Positions 29,151 through 38,041 of a DNA stretch of 64,000 nt are shown here, piece by piece. Below the pieces are notes generated by a model. It did not search any database and was not told the origin of the DNA. It worked only from the letters and a program-made list of their open reading frames with translations. Each line of letters opens with the position of its first letter. The stretch's first letter is position 1. The position numbers and the translations under genes were made by a program. The DNA is from Myxococcales bacterium (GTDB taxonomy: Bacteria > Myxococcota_A > Polyangia > Polyangiales > Polyangiaceae), in the NCBI GenBank assembly GCA_947473045.1, contig CANJCO010000002.1, forward strand, positions 62,001 to 126,000. Direction: 5' to 3'.

Positions 29151-31972
29151 GCAAGGTGCGTGTGTACGAGGCTGCAAAGCAGCTCAATGTCGACCCCAAG
29201 GCGGCCGTCGCGCTGTTTCAGGCGATTGGCATCCCAGAGGTTCGCAATCACATGAGCTCAGTCGAGCCCGAAGCTATCGAGCGGGTCAGGCGCCATCTCG
29301 AGAAGCAAAAGACCCACGATGTGGTCGAGGAAAAGGTGCGCTTCGGCGTCATCAAGCGGCGGGCTGTGGCCAAGCCTGCCGGTGCCGAGCCGTCGGTGCG
29401 TGAGCTTCCGGTCGCTGCGCCGTCTGTGCGTGAGCTTCCGGTCGCTGCGCCGTCTGTGCGTGAGCTTCCGGTCGCTGCGCCGTCGACTCGCGAATTGCCC
29501 GAAGCGCCGCGCTCCGCGCCGAAGCTCGAACACAACGGCGCTCACGCCGCTGTGCCTGCCTCGCGCCAATCGTCGCGCGCGGTGGTCGACGAGCGTCGCA
29601 GCTCGCGCGACGTCGCGGCCGACTCACAAGTCGTCGACCGCCCGAGCTCGCGCGCAGTCAAGGCGCCGCCCTCTGAGCCGCGCATGCCTGAGCCCAACTC
29701 CACGCCGGAGCCCGAGCCGGTCGTCCCGGCGGCGGCTGCACGCGAGCAGGCCCCCGAGCCCGCAGTGGTAGCTCCCGTTGTTATCGAGGTTGCTCCCGCT
29801 CCGGAGCCGGTGGTCGAGGCGCCGCCGCCGCCGCCGGCACCCGAGCCGGTTCGTGTCGAAGCGCCGGCGCGACCCGTCGTGGTTCAGCCTCCTCCGCGCC
29901 AGAGCACCGCGCCGAAGACCGGTGTCGAGTACTGGGGCGGTCGCCCTGGTGTCCCGATGCCCACGCCCTCTACTGCGCCGCGCACCGCGATCGGCGGAGG
30001 TCCCTCGGGCGCCATGCCCCGTCGCGTGCAGTACGATCCCCGAGCTGGCACCGGCGCGGCCCGCCCTGGCATTCGCCCAGGTCCCGGCGGTCCGGGTCGC
30101 CCCATGCAGGGGCGCGGAGCCCCCGGCATGCGCCGGTTCCCCGGTGGCATGAACATCTCGCGCCCCAAGCCTGCCGTATCGACGCAGGAGATGAGCGCGC
30201 ACAAGAAGGTCATCCGCATCGAGGAGAACGTCACGCTCTCGACGATGGCCGCAAAAATGAGCCTCAAGGCCACAGAGCTGCTGATGAAGCTGCTCTCGAT
30301 GGGCATGACGGGCGTGCACATCAACACCGCCCTCGACGCCGACACCGCGAAAATCCTGGCCGGCGAGTTCGGCTGGGAGGTTGAAGACGTCGCACAGAGC
30401 GAGGAGATGGCCATCACCATCGCTCGCGGCGAAGAGACCACCGACGCCGAGTTGGCCGACCTTATTGTTCGGCCTCCGGTCGTGACCGTGATGGGTCACG
30501 TCGACCATGGCAAGACGAGCCTGCTCGATCGCATCCGCAAGGCGAACGTTGCCGGCGGCGAGGCTGGCGGCATCACGCAGCACATCGGCGCCTACAAGGT
30601 GCTGACGCCGAGCCACGGCACCATCGTGTTCCTCGACACTCCGGGTCACGAAGCGTTTTCGCAAATGCGTGCGCGCGGCGCGAGCGTAACTGACTTGGTC
30701 GTGCTCGTTGTCGCTGCCGACGACGGTGTGATGCCGCAAACCAAGGAGGCCGTCGCGCATGCGAAGGCCGCCAAGGTGCCGATCATCGTAGCCGTGAACA
30801 AGATCGACAAGCCCGGCGCAGAGCCGGAGCGCGTGCGACGCGAGCTCGTCGAGCTGGGTCTCCAGCCCGAGGAGTGGGGCGGCGACACCATGTTCATCAA
30901 CGTTTCGGCGCAAACCGGCGAAGGCATTCCGACGCTGCTCGAGAACATCGCGGTGCAAGCCGAGGTGCTCGACCTCAAGGCGAATCCGAAGCGTCCGGCC
31001 AGCGGCACCGTGCTCGAGGCCCTGCTCGATCGCGGCCGCGGTCCTGTCGCTCGCGTCCTCGTGCAGGACGGCACGTTGCGCGTCGGTGACTTCATCCTCG
31101 CGGGACCCGGCTTCGGCAAGGTTCGGGCGATGACGAACGAGCACGGCAAGCAAATCCAGGAGGCGCAGCCTGCGACCCCCGTCGAGATCCTCGGTCTGTC
31201 CGAGGTTCCGGGCGCGGGAGATCCCATGCACGCCGTCAAGGACCCCAAGAAGGCTCAGGAGATCGCCGAAAGCCGCAAGGGCAAGATGGCCAAGAGCCTT
31301 ATTCCCTCGACCGCGAAGGTGTCGCTCGAAGAGCTTAGCCGCCGCATTTCCGATATCGATCAGCAGGAGCTCCGCGTCGTCATCAAGGGCGACGTTCAAG
31401 GCTCCGTCGAGGCGCTCGCCGACGCGCTCTCCAAGCTGTCGACCGAGAAGGTTCGCCTGCTCATCATCCACGCCGGCGTGGGTGCGATCACCGAAGGCGA
31501 CGTCAACCTCGCGATCGCCGCCAAGGCGATCGTGGTTGGCTTCAACGTGAGGCCCGCCGGAAAGGCGAGCCAGCTCGCCGACGAATCCAAAATCGAGATT
31601 CGCCAGTACTCGATTATCTACAACGCCCTCGACGACGTGCGCGCTGCGATGGAAGGCCTGCTCCCGGCGACGCTCGTCGAGCGCACCCAGGGCAAAGCCG
31701 AAGCGCGGGTCGTGCTCAAGATCAAGGGCCAGGCCGTTGCGGGCTCCTACGTCACCGAGGGTGTATTCAAGCGCGCGGGCATGGTGCGCGTCATCCGCGG
31801 AGGTGCCGTTATTTTCAGCGGCAAGGTGTCGGCGCTCAAACGCTTCAAGGACGACGTCAAAGACGTGGCCGAGGGCTTCGAGTGCGGCATCAGCATTGAC
31901 GGGTTCAGCGACATCAAGGAGCTCGACATTCTGGAGAGCTACGAGATCGATCACGTCAAGCAGCGCCTGTGA
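29147..31972 (+). CDS. infB: Translation initiation factor IF-2
   Basis: IF-2 is the GTPase that brings initiator tRNA to the 30S subunit and promotes subunit joining. At 941 residues it is long because of an N-terminal Pro/Ala/Arg-rich linker (about 70-340) that includes three perfect decapeptide repeats. The first 50 residues are an IF2-N domain ([21 protein letters not shown]). The G domain has GHVDHGKTS (G1), DTPGHEAF (G3) and NKID (G4). The C-terminal domains II-IV follow with [12 protein letters not shown]. The ATG overlaps the ylxR stop (ATGA), suggesting coupling. A second IF2-N domain precedes the G domain ([20 protein letters not shown]). Confidence 0.98.
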   Translation: MSKVRVYEAAKQLNVDPKAAVALFQAIGIPEVRNHMSSVEPEAIERVRRHLEKQKTHDVVEEKVRFGVIKRRAVAKPAGAEPSVRELPVAAPSVRELPVAAPSVRELPVAAPSTRELPEAPRSAPKLEHNGAHAAVPASRQSSRAVVDERRSSRDVAADSQVVDRPSSRAVKAPPSEPRMPEPNSTPEPEPVVPAAAAREQAPEPAVVAPVVIEVAPAPEPVVEAPPPPPAPEPVRVEAPARPVVVQPPPRQSTAPKTGVEYWGGRPGVPMPTPSTAPRTAIGGGPSGAMPRRVQYDPRAGTGAARPGIRPGPGGPGRPMQGRGAPGMRRFPGGMNISRPKPAVSTQEMSAHKKVIRIEENVTLSTMAAKMSLKATELLMKLLSMGMTGVHINTALDADTAKILAGEFGWEVEDVAQSEEMAITIARGEETTDAELADLIVRPPVVTVMGHVDHGKTSLLDRIRKANVAGGEAGGITQHIGAYKVLTPSHGTIVFLDTPGHEAFSQMRARGASVTDLVVLVVAADDGVMPQTKEAVAHAKAAKVPIIVAVNKIDKPGAEPERVRRELVELGLQPEEWGGDTMFINVSAQTGEGIPTLLENIAVQAEVLDLKANPKRPASGTVLEALLDRGRGPVARVLVQDGTLRVGDFILAGPGFGKVRAMTNEHGKQIQEAQPATPVEILGLSEVPGAGDPMHAVKDPKKAQEIAESRKGKMAKSLIPSTAKVSLEELSRRISDIDQQELRVVIKGDVQGSVEALADALSKLSTEKVRLLIIHAGVGAITEGDVNLAIAAKAIVVGFNVRPAGKASQLADESKIEIRQYSIIYNALDDVRAAMEGLLPATLVERTQGKAEARVVLKIKGQAVAGSYVTEGVFKRAGMVRVIRGGAVIFSGKVSALKRFKDDVKDVAEGFECGISIDGFSDIKELDILESYEIDHVKQRL
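29396..29484 (+). repeat. Three tandem 30-bp repeats within infB
   Basis: Three consecutive copies of a 30-base unit beginning GTGCGTGAGCTTCCGGTCGC, the third differing only at its last base. Each codes for [13 protein letters not shown]-level identity of all copies, with no silent changes, points to recent expansion. A fourth, diverged protein-level copy ([10 protein letters not shown]) follows. Confidence 0.9.
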
Positions 31973-31978
31973 CGGTAA

Positions 31979-32009
31979 CGCGCCGCACGCGAGCAATCGC
32001 TGCGGCGCG
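31979..32009 (+). other. 8-bp hairpin between infB and rbfA
   Basis: CGCGCCGC (31979-31986) pairs with GCGGCGCG (32002-32009), followed by TGTTGT. It could be a weak terminator or an mRNA-stability element; rbfA has its own good ribosome-binding site downstream. Confidence 0.35.
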
Positions 32010-32041
32010 CTGTTGTCGGGTGTCTTCAGAGGAGCTCCCGT

Positions 32042-32407
32042 ATGGCTGAGGTCAAGCGTGCTGTTCGCGTAGCAGAGCGTGTCCACGAAGAGCTCGCGGC
32101 CATGCTCGCCCGCGATGTGAAAGATCCCCGCGTATCGGGCGTGGTCATCTCCCGGGTGACCATGACCGACGATCTCCGGCAGGCGCGCGTCTTTGTGCGC
32201 CTTCTGCAAGACGATGACGATCGGCGCACGGCCGCGATCACGGCGCTTTCGCGGGCTGCGCCGATGCTCCGCAGCGGCATCACGAAGCGAGCGCAGCTGC
32301 GCTACGCTCCCGAGCTCAAATTTCAGTACGACGAGGGGCAGGAGGCGCGCATGCGCATCGACCAGCTACTCGACGAAGTGAATCGCGATCTCAACCGCAA
32401 GCAGTGA
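32042..32407 (+). CDS. rbfA: Ribosome-binding factor A
   Basis: RbfA is a KH-fold protein that helps late 30S maturation and 16S 5'-end processing. The 121 residues contain the family patterns RVAERVHEELAAMLARDVKDPR, VVISRVTMTDDLRQARVFV and LRSGITKRAQLRYAPELKF, and a C-terminal RIDQLLDEV helix. AGAGGAG lies seven bases before the ATG. It is the last recognised gene of the rimP operon; truB, which often follows, is not here. Confidence 0.96.
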   Translation: MAEVKRAVRVAERVHEELAAMLARDVKDPRVSGVVISRVTMTDDLRQARVFVRLLQDDDDRRTAAITALSRAAPMLRSGITKRAQLRYAPELKFQYDEGQEARMRIDQLLDEVNRDLNRKQ

Positions 32408-32472
32408 GTCGGCGCGGCCCGGCGCCGGCGATCGGCGGGTTGCGGCGCGCGCGAAGCTGAACGCGCCGTGCG

Positions 32473-33081
32473 TCAGCGCAGGCGCGTGACGTACCAGCTG
32501 CCCCGCCATGCGATCATCTCGGCGACGTCGATGCGGTGTGCGCGACCGTCGATGGTGACCTGCAGGCTGGAGTGTTTCACGCGCCACAGCGGCGCGCGAT
32601 AGTCGTGTTTTTTTGGTGTGATTCGTACGATCTGTTTGCCGAGCTCGAACGAGACGAAGACGGCGCGCACGGCGCCTTTCATTCGCTTGTTGAGCCGGCC
32701 AACGTCGCGCGCGAACGCCGGTTTCAGCTTGGCGTCCCAGACCTTCGCGGGGTCTTTGTCGTCGCGCGCAAGGAGGTATCCGTCGCGCGGAAAAATAACG
32801 TCGGTGGCGAGGTCGGGGCTGTCTTTGGCGATCGCTTCGAGCAGGTGGCGCGCCCGCACGCTGAGGGTGAGGCTCGTCGCGTCGGGCATCGCGTCGTCGG
32901 CAGGACCGGCCTCGGCGGCGTCGGCTGCCGACAAGGCGTCCGTCGCGGCATCGAGTCGTGCCGAAGCTGAGAATCGGGCGTCCGCTCCGCCGTCGATGGG
33001 GGCGGGCTTTGGGTCGTTGACGCAGGAGGCGAGACACGCCGCGACAAAGGCGGCGCAAAATTGGAGCGCGCGGGTCGTCAC
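32473..33081 (-). CDS. Putative lipoprotein of unknown function
   Basis: A 202-residue protein with a lipoprotein signal (ALQFCAAFVAACLASC, Cys20 as the likely lipidated residue) and then an Asp/Ala-rich linker. The folded part (about 70-202) has LSVRARHLLEAIAKDSPDLATD, then DVIFPRDGYLLARD and a strand-rich end with WRVKHSSLQVTIDG. I do not recognise the family. It lies 12 bases after the serA stop and is probably its operon partner. It is likely anchored in the periplasm. Confidence 0.65.
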   Translation of the reverse strand: MTTRALQFCAAFVAACLASCVNDPKPAPIDGGADARFSASARLDAATDALSAADAAEAGPADDAMPDATSLTLSVRARHLLEAIAKDSPDLATDVIFPRDGYLLARDDKDPAKVWDAKLKPAFARDVGRLNKRMKGAVRAVFVSFELGKQIVRITPKKHDYRAPLWRVKHSSLQVTIDGRAHRIDVAEMIAWRGSWYVTRLR

Positions 33082-33093
33082 AAGTCTACGCCG

Positions 33094-34314
33094 TCATGCC
33101 AGGTTCGGGAGTGCGACGACGTCGACGTGAAGGACCTCATCGAAGGCGCGAATTTCGCGTAGACATGACTCGGCGGGGCGGGACAAAACGCGGAGCTTGG
33201 CGCAGGCCGCGCCGCCGCCCTCGAACACTGTGTTGGCGACCTCCTCCACGTTGATGCCATGGCGCTTGATCACGTTGAGAACGTGGGCAAATGTGCCAAT
33301 TTTGTCCTGCATTCGGACGACGATCTGAAAGCGCGCGACGGACTTGAGGACGTTGACGACGTTTGGCACGTCGCCCTCGAGCAAGAATCTGCGGATGACG
33401 CGCACGGCCTCGCTCGCGACCGACAGCTGCGCCTGATCGGTCGACGCGGCGATGTGCGGGGTGCCGTAGAGAAACCCGCCGCTCGCGGCTGCGGCCACGA
33501 AAGGAAGTTCGGTGGCGAACGCGGTCGTACCGCGGGGCTCGGCGGGCACGACATCGATCGCAGCGCGTAGTCCGCGTTCGCGTATGGCGACGGCGAGCGC
33601 CGCGTGGTCGATGAGATCGGCGCGCGCGGTGTTGATGAGGATCGCGCGGCTCGGGAGGGCCGAAAATACGCGCTCGCCGATGATGCCGCGCGTGCGGTCG
33701 GTGAGCGCCATGTGCAGCGACAGCACCTGGCTCTTGCGCGCGAGGTCTTCGATGGAGGCCGCGTATCCGACGCCGAGATCGGCCGCGCGCGCCGGTGTGA
33801 GGCTGCGGCTGAACGCGACCACAGGCATTCCGAACGCTCTCGCCCGCAGCGCGACTTCGTGGCCGATCGCGCCCATGCCGGCGATCCCGAGCGTCTTGCC
33901 GTAGAGCCCCTCGGCGTTTCCGTACTCCTTGCGAAGCCATTGACCGTTGCGCAGCGACAGCGTCGCGTCGACGAGGCGGCGATCGACGGCGACCATGAGG
34001 CCGAACACGAGCTCCGCCACCGCCGCGGCGTTTTTCCCCGGACAATTGGCCACGTAGATCCCGCGCCGGCTGGCCGCGCGCACGTCGATGGTGGCGTAGC
34101 TCGCTCCGGCCCGCACGATGAGGTTCAGCTCCCGCGCGGCCTCGATGGCGCTGGCTGTGACCTCGGTCGAGCGCACGATGAGGATGCCGACGCCGCCGAT
34201 TTTAGCCTCGAGCTGCTCGCTGGTGAGGTCGGGCTCGTAGTCGACCGAGATGGGGAGCGCTCGCAGCTCTTCGACTGCGCGAGGGTGAAGCTTGTCGGCG
34301 ATGAGAAGGCGCAT
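33094..34314 (-). CDS. serA: D-3-phosphoglycerate dehydrogenase family protein
   Basis: SerA catalyses the first step of serine synthesis, oxidising 3-phosphoglycerate. The 406-residue protein has the D-2-hydroxyacid dehydrogenase fold. The NAD-binding motif GIAGMGAIG is near residue 148 and INTARADLID carries the substrate Arg. The catalytic Glu is expected in the DVVPAEP segment, and the catalytic His is in GTPHIAAST. The last 80 residues form an ACT-like domain (IVVRMQDKIGTFAHVLNVIKRHGINVEE), as in the serine-regulated type. The start MRLLIADKLHP is a usual beginning for the family. Related D-2-hydroxyacid dehydrogenases cannot be fully excluded. Confidence 0.85.
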   Translation of the reverse strand: MRLLIADKLHPRAVEELRALPISVDYEPDLTSEQLEAKIGGVGILIVRSTEVTASAIEAARELNLIVRAGASYATIDVRAASRRGIYVANCPGKNAAAVAELVFGLMVAVDRRLVDATLSLRNGQWLRKEYGNAEGLYGKTLGIAGMGAIGHEVALRARAFGMPVVAFSRSLTPARAADLGVGYAASIEDLARKSQVLSLHMALTDRTRGIIGERVFSALPSRAILINTARADLIDHAALAVAIRERGLRAAIDVVPAEPRGTTAFATELPFVAAAASGGFLYGTPHIAASTDQAQLSVASEAVRVIRRFLLEGDVPNVVNVLKSVARFQIVVRMQDKIGTFAHVLNVIKRHGINVEEVANTVFEGGGAACAKLRVLSRPAESCLREIRAFDEVLHVDVVALPNLA

Positions 34315-34369
34315 CGGAAGCCCACACTAGTCAACCCGGGCAGGATTTTCGCGACAAATCCGCGGCAGC

Positions 34370-34876
34370 TCAGCCCTCGGGCAAGTCGCAAAGCTCGCCG
34401 GCGACGCGCACTGCGGGGTGGCCGTCGCGGTCTTCGAGGATCGGCATGAGCGATGACTGCGCGTGCCTCGAGAAGCGCGCATCGTAGGGCCCGTGCGCAG
34501 CCGTAGCTTTCACGCGCGTGACAAGCACCCCTGCGTCCGAACGGGTGAGCGCGGGCTGCCAGGGCTCTTCGGTGCCGTCGCTGAGCGTCAGGCGCACCTG
34601 ATCGGGCAGAACGCGGATCGAGCGTACAAAATAAGGCGCGCTTTCGACGGTGAAATACGTCCAGTCGTAGCCGTTGGTCAGGATGTAACGCCCGTCGTCC
34701 GGGTGCCTGCTGATCCACGAATGCAGGCCCGCTTCGAGGCGCGGGTGCGCCACCCGCTCGCCCGCGTGCAGAAAGTGCCCCTCGCGATCGAGCACGATCG
34801 AGCTTTCGCGCGAACGGCCTTCGGGAGGAGCGAGGCGAAAGAACGCGGGATCATCGGAAGGACGGGGAAGGCTCAC
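34370..34876 (-). CDS. Conserved hypothetical protein, DUF1285-like
   Basis: A protein of about 168 residues. The segments IVLDREGHFLHAGERVAHP, HPDDGRYILTNGYDW and VESAPYFVRSIRV recall the DUF1285 family, two linked beta-rich domains of unknown role. The start is uncertain. I use the GTG at 34876 (VSLPRPSDDPAFF), where similarity seems to begin; the frame is open for another 70 codons across the divergent menG 5' end. No clear ribosome-binding site is seen. The gene is 55 bases upstream of serA on the same strand and may lead that operon. Confidence 0.6.
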   Translation of the reverse strand: MSLPRPSDDPAFFRLAPPEGRSRESSIVLDREGHFLHAGERVAHPRLEAGLHSWISRHPDDGRYILTNGYDWTYFTVESAPYFVRSIRVLPDQVRLTLSDGTEEPWQPALTRSDAGVLVTRVKATAAHGPYDARFSRHAQSSLMPILEDRDGHPAVRVAGELCDLPEG

Positions 34877-34970
34877 GGCTTCATTGTACGGGCTCGCCGG
34901 CTTGACGACGACCCCTCGCGCGCCTACATCCCGCGTGGTTTCAAATTTTTTTGAAACTTCCGAGGACACC

Positions 34971-35705
34971 ATGACCGCGCCTTCGCCCATCGCCGAACGC
35001 TCCGAACGCAGCGACAAGAAGGAAGAGCACGCGGACGCGGTCCGGGCGATGTTCGATCGCATCGCTCCGACGTATGACGCGCTCAATCACATCATGAGCG
35101 CGGGCATCGATCGGCGCTGGCGCAGCCGCGCGGTGGCCGACCTCGGGCGCGCTCCTCCTGGCCCTGTGCTCGACCTGTGCGCCGGCACGATGGACCTCAC
35201 GGCGCTGGTCGCCCGCGCGTATCCCGAGCGCCGCCTCGTGGCTGCTGATTTTGCAGCAGAGATGCTCGAGAGGGGCAAAGATAAGGCTCCGCAGGCCGAA
35301 CGCGTGGTGGCCGATGCGATGAATCTGCCCTTCGAGGCGGGCTCGTTTTCGGCCGTCGTGTGCGGCTTCGGCATTCGCAACGTGGCCGATGTCGCCCGCG
35401 TGGCCCGCGAGGTGCGGCGCGTGCTCGTGCCCGGAGGCGTGTTCGTCACCCTGGAGCTCTTTCGCCCGGCGCGCGGGGTCACCCGACTCTTCCACGAGGC
35501 GTACGCCCGGCATGTGCTTCCGGCGGTCGGAGGCCTCATCTCCGGCGATCGCGCGGCCTACGACTACCTTGCTCGAAGCATGCGCGGATTTTTCACGCGC
35601 AACGAATACGAAGCGGCGCTGCGCGCGGCCGGCTTCGAAGGCGTTGTCGGCGAAGACCAAACCCTCGGCATCTCGGCGATCGTCTCGGCGAGCGCGCCGC
35701 GATGA
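34971..35705 (+). CDS. menG: Demethylmenaquinone methyltransferase (UbiE/MenG family)
   Basis: UbiE/MenG adds the C-methyl group in the last step of menaquinone synthesis. The 244 residues show the SAM-binding motif I VLDLCAGTMDL (about 63-73) and the family signatures YDALNHIMSAGIDRRWR and RGFFTRNEYEAALRAAGF, with CGFGIRNVAD in the middle. I use the ATG at 34971; the frame is open upstream but without family sequence. Its position at the head of the futalosine-pathway genes argues for menaquinone rather than ubiquinone as substrate. The stop overlaps the next ATG. Confidence 0.93.
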   Translation: MTAPSPIAERSERSDKKEEHADAVRAMFDRIAPTYDALNHIMSAGIDRRWRSRAVADLGRAPPGPVLDLCAGTMDLTALVARAYPERRLVAADFAAEMLERGKDKAPQAERVVADAMNLPFEAGSFSAVVCGFGIRNVADVARVAREVRRVLVPGGVFVTLELFRPARGVTRLFHEAYARHVLPAVGGLISGDRAAYDYLARSMRGFFTRNEYEAALRAAGFEGVVGEDQTLGISAIVSASAPR

Positions 35706-36295
35706 CGCGAAAAATTGTCGTCGCGATTTCCGGCGCCAGCGGAGCGCCTTACGCCAAGCGGCTCGTCGAGGTGCTGGCAGCGCGCCGCGACCAGCACGGC
35801 GACCTGGAGATAGGCGTGTGCCTGTCGTCGACGGCGCCCGAAGTTTGGGCGCTCGAGTGCGGCGGTGACGTGCGCGCGCATCTCGCCTCGCTGGGGCTCC
35901 AGTCGTGGGGCATGCGCGACTACAAGGCGCCGTTCGCGAGCGGGAGCGCGGGCTGGCACGCGATGGTGATCGTTCCCTGCTCCATGGGAACGATCGCCCG
36001 CATCGCGCACGGCATTTCGGACACCCTGCTCACGCGCGCGGCCGACGTGATGATCAAAGAAAAGCGACCGCTGGTGGTTGTGCCCCGCGAAATGCCTCTG
36101 TCGATCATTCACCTCGAAAATCTCACCGCGCTCGCGCGCGCCGGAGTGACCGTGCTGCCGGCGATGCCGTCTTTTTACGGCCGCACGCACTCGCTCGCCG
36201 ATGCGGTCGACACGGTGGTTGGGCGCCTGCTCGACCAGCTCGCTATCGAACACGATCTGCTCCATCGCTGGGGCGGAAAGGAACGCGCGCAATGA
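35702..36295 (+). CDS. ubiX: UbiX-like flavin prenyltransferase
   Basis: UbiX makes the prenylated FMN cofactor used by UbiD decarboxylases. The 197-residue protein begins with the typical flavoprotein motif VVAISGASGAPYAKRLVE. It contains IVPCSMGTIARIAHGISD, the KRPLVVVPREMPLSIIHLEN stretch and LPAMPSFYGR, all characteristic. In the futalosine route a UbiX/UbiD-type pair is thought to remove the carboxyl group of 1,4-dihydroxy-6-naphthoate. The UbiD partner is not in this window. ATGA overlap with menG, and another ATGA overlap with the next gene, indicate coupled translation. Confidence 0.92.
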   Translation: MTRKIVVAISGASGAPYAKRLVEVLAARRDQHGDLEIGVCLSSTAPEVWALECGGDVRAHLASLGLQSWGMRDYKAPFASGSAGWHAMVIVPCSMGTIARIAHGISDTLLTRAADVMIKEKRPLVVVPREMPLSIIHLENLTALARAGVTVLPAMPSFYGRTHSLADAVDTVVGRLLDQLAIEHDLLHRWGGKERAQ

Positions 36296-36870
36296 CGCCG
36301 CTCGTGCGACAGACGCTGGCGAAGGCCGGCTTGCTCGATATGCTCGAGGCCCGCGCGCGCGGCGAGGTGCCGACGCGCGAAGACATTCCGCGAGGCGTCG
36401 ATCTGCTCGCGCTGGGCGCCTTCGCGGACGCTGTTCGCAGCGCCGAAGTAGGTGCCGTCGTTCATGTGTACGCCGACTCTCGCGTTCCCGAGGGCGCCTT
36501 CGAGGCGTCACGTGAACTGCGCGGTCTCGACCTGCTCCGAGAGGTGGCGACCGTTCGCGTTACCTCGCCGCGAGGTGCGCGCGTGCGGGTGGATTGGGGT
36601 GCGGCGTCGCTCGAGATCGCGCAGGCCGCGCTCGGCTTCGGTGCGAGTGAGCTGTCGGGACCCATCGCCAATCGCAGGGGGCTGCCGATCGCGGACGACG
36701 CCGCGAAGAAGGTGAAGGGGCAGGGCATGGTGAGCCTGCAGCTGCTTCAGAAGCGGGAGATCGAGCGCCTGCTTCGCGCGGCCGGTAGACAGCCACTGTT
36801 CGACGCCGAGATCGCCGCGCTCGAAGACCACGCATCACAAGAAGAAGAGGAGACGCTCATTCATGGCTGA
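36292..36870 (+). CDS. Truncated MqnE/MqnC-like protein lacking the radical SAM core
   Basis: A 192-residue protein between ubiX and mqnE. Its N-terminus (LEARARGEVPTREDIPRG, then DLLALGAFADAVRS) matches the N-terminal segment of the neighbouring MqnE. Its C-terminus (ASLEIAQAALGFGASELSG, then REIERLLRAAGRQPLF) matches the C-terminal helices of MqnE and MqnC (PDVAQIALSFGADDVDG and LIRLIREAGRTPVE). The intervening TIM-barrel with the CxxxCxxC cluster motif is missing. It is a full frame, not a decayed gene, and overlaps both neighbours, so it is probably translated. I infer a non-catalytic paralogue, perhaps a partner of MqnE. The homology is by eye. Confidence 0.7.
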   Translation: MTPLVRQTLAKAGLLDMLEARARGEVPTREDIPRGVDLLALGAFADAVRSAEVGAVVHVYADSRVPEGAFEASRELRGLDLLREVATVRVTSPRGARVRVDWGAASLEIAQAALGFGASELSGPIANRRGLPIADDAAKKVKGQGMVSLQLLQKREIERLLRAAGRQPLFDAEIAALEDHASQEEEETLIHG

Positions 36871-38041
36871 CCTGCTCGAGACAGTCGAAGCGAAACTCCG
36901 CGCGGGCGAGCGCCTGTCGTTTGACGACGGCGTCGCGCTCTTTCGTCACAAAGATTTGCTCGCGATAGGCCGCCTCGCCAACTTCGTGCGCGAGCGGCTG
37001 CACGGAGATCGCACGTACTTCAACAAGAACATGCGCATCGAGGTCACCAACGTGTGCGTGGCTTCGTGCTTGTTCTGCTCGTTCGCCAAACTCGAAGAGG
37101 ACATGCCTGGCGCTCACACCATGACGCTGCAGGAGGCGTGGCGCGAGCTCGAGCAGCGTATGGACGACCCTCCCAGTGAAGTGCATGTCGTCAACGGACT
37201 GCATCCGGGGCTTCCGTTTTCGTACTACGAAGAGCTGCTCAAGGGGTTCAAGCGCATCAAGCCCGACGTGCATCTCAAGTGCTTTACCGCCGTCGAAGTG
37301 CACTTCTTCGCGCAGCACTACGGCATGACCTACGCGCAGGTGCTGACGCAGTTGCAGCAAGCAGGACTGGGCAGTCTGCCCGGCGGCGGCGCCGAGATTT
37401 TTCACCCCGAGGTGCGCTCGCGCATCTCGCACGACAAGGCCACCGCTGACGAATATCTCGCCGTGCACCGCACAGCGCACGCGATGGGGATGATGACGAA
37501 CATGACGATGCTCTACGGTCACATCGAGACGTTCGAGCACCGCGTGGACCACATCCTGCGCGTGCGCACCCAGCAGGACGAGTCGCGCGCGATGGGGGCG
37601 AACGCGGGTAAAGTACAGGCATTCATCCCGCTCGCGTTTCATCCCGACGGAAACGGCATGAAGAACCTGCCCGCGCCCACGGCCGTCGACGATCTGCGCA
37701 CCATCGCAGTGTCGCGGCTGCTCCTCGACAACGTCGAGCACATCAAGTCGTACTGGGTTTCGAGCGGCCCCGACGTTGCGCAGATCGCGCTGTCATTCGG
37801 AGCCGATGACGTCGACGGGACGATCGTTCACGAGACGATCTACAAGGCCGCTGGCAGCAACCGTCCGGAGGGCATGAGCGAGGCCGCGCTCATTCGATTG
37901 ATCCGCGAGGCTGGCCGCACTCCGGTCGAGCGCGACACACTCTATGGTGTGGTGCGCGAGCACCCTGCGGCGTTGCTTCCCGAGGGCGCGCTCAAGGTCA
38001 AAGATCGTAACGCCAATCGGCACTTGCAGGTAGTGAGCTGA
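36863..38041 (+). CDS. mqnE: Aminofutalosine synthase MqnE
   Basis: MqnE is a radical SAM enzyme that joins 3-[(1-carboxyvinyl)oxy]benzoate (the MqnA product) to SAM-derived ribose and adenine, giving 6-amino-6-deoxyfutalosine. It has 392 residues. The cluster cysteines are C65, C69 and C72 (CVASCLFC). Typical MqnE segments are HVVNGLHPGLPFSYYEELL, KCFTAVEVHFFA and LPGGGAEIFHPEVR. The start overlaps the preceding gene by eight bases, with AGAGGAGA upstream. The stop shares a base with the next ATG (TGATG). This gene, together with mqnA-mqnC, establishes the futalosine pathway here. Confidence 0.96.
   Translation: MADLLETVEAKLRAGERLSFDDGVALFRHKDLLAIGRLANFVRERLHGDRTYFNKNMRIEVTNVCVASCLFCSFAKLEEDMPGAHTMTLQEAWRELEQRMDDPPSEVHVVNGLHPGLPFSYYEELLKGFKRIKPDVHLKCFTAVEVHFFAQHYGMTYAQVLTQLQQAGLGSLPGGGAEIFHPEVRSRISHDKATADEYLAVHRTAHAMGMMTNMTMLYGHIETFEHRVDHILRVRTQQDESRAMGANAGKVQAFIPLAFHPDGNGMKNLPAPTAVDDLRTIAVSRLLLDNVEHIKSYWVSSGPDVAQIALSFGADDVDGTIVHETIYKAAGSNRPEGMSEAALIRLIREAGRTPVERDTLYGVVREHPAALLPEGALKVKDRNANRHLQVVS

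Noticed and set aside
29624-32209. Long minus-strand open frame opposite infB
   Set aside because: Shadow of infB in a high-GC genome; it has no motif or ribosome-binding site and infB is certain.
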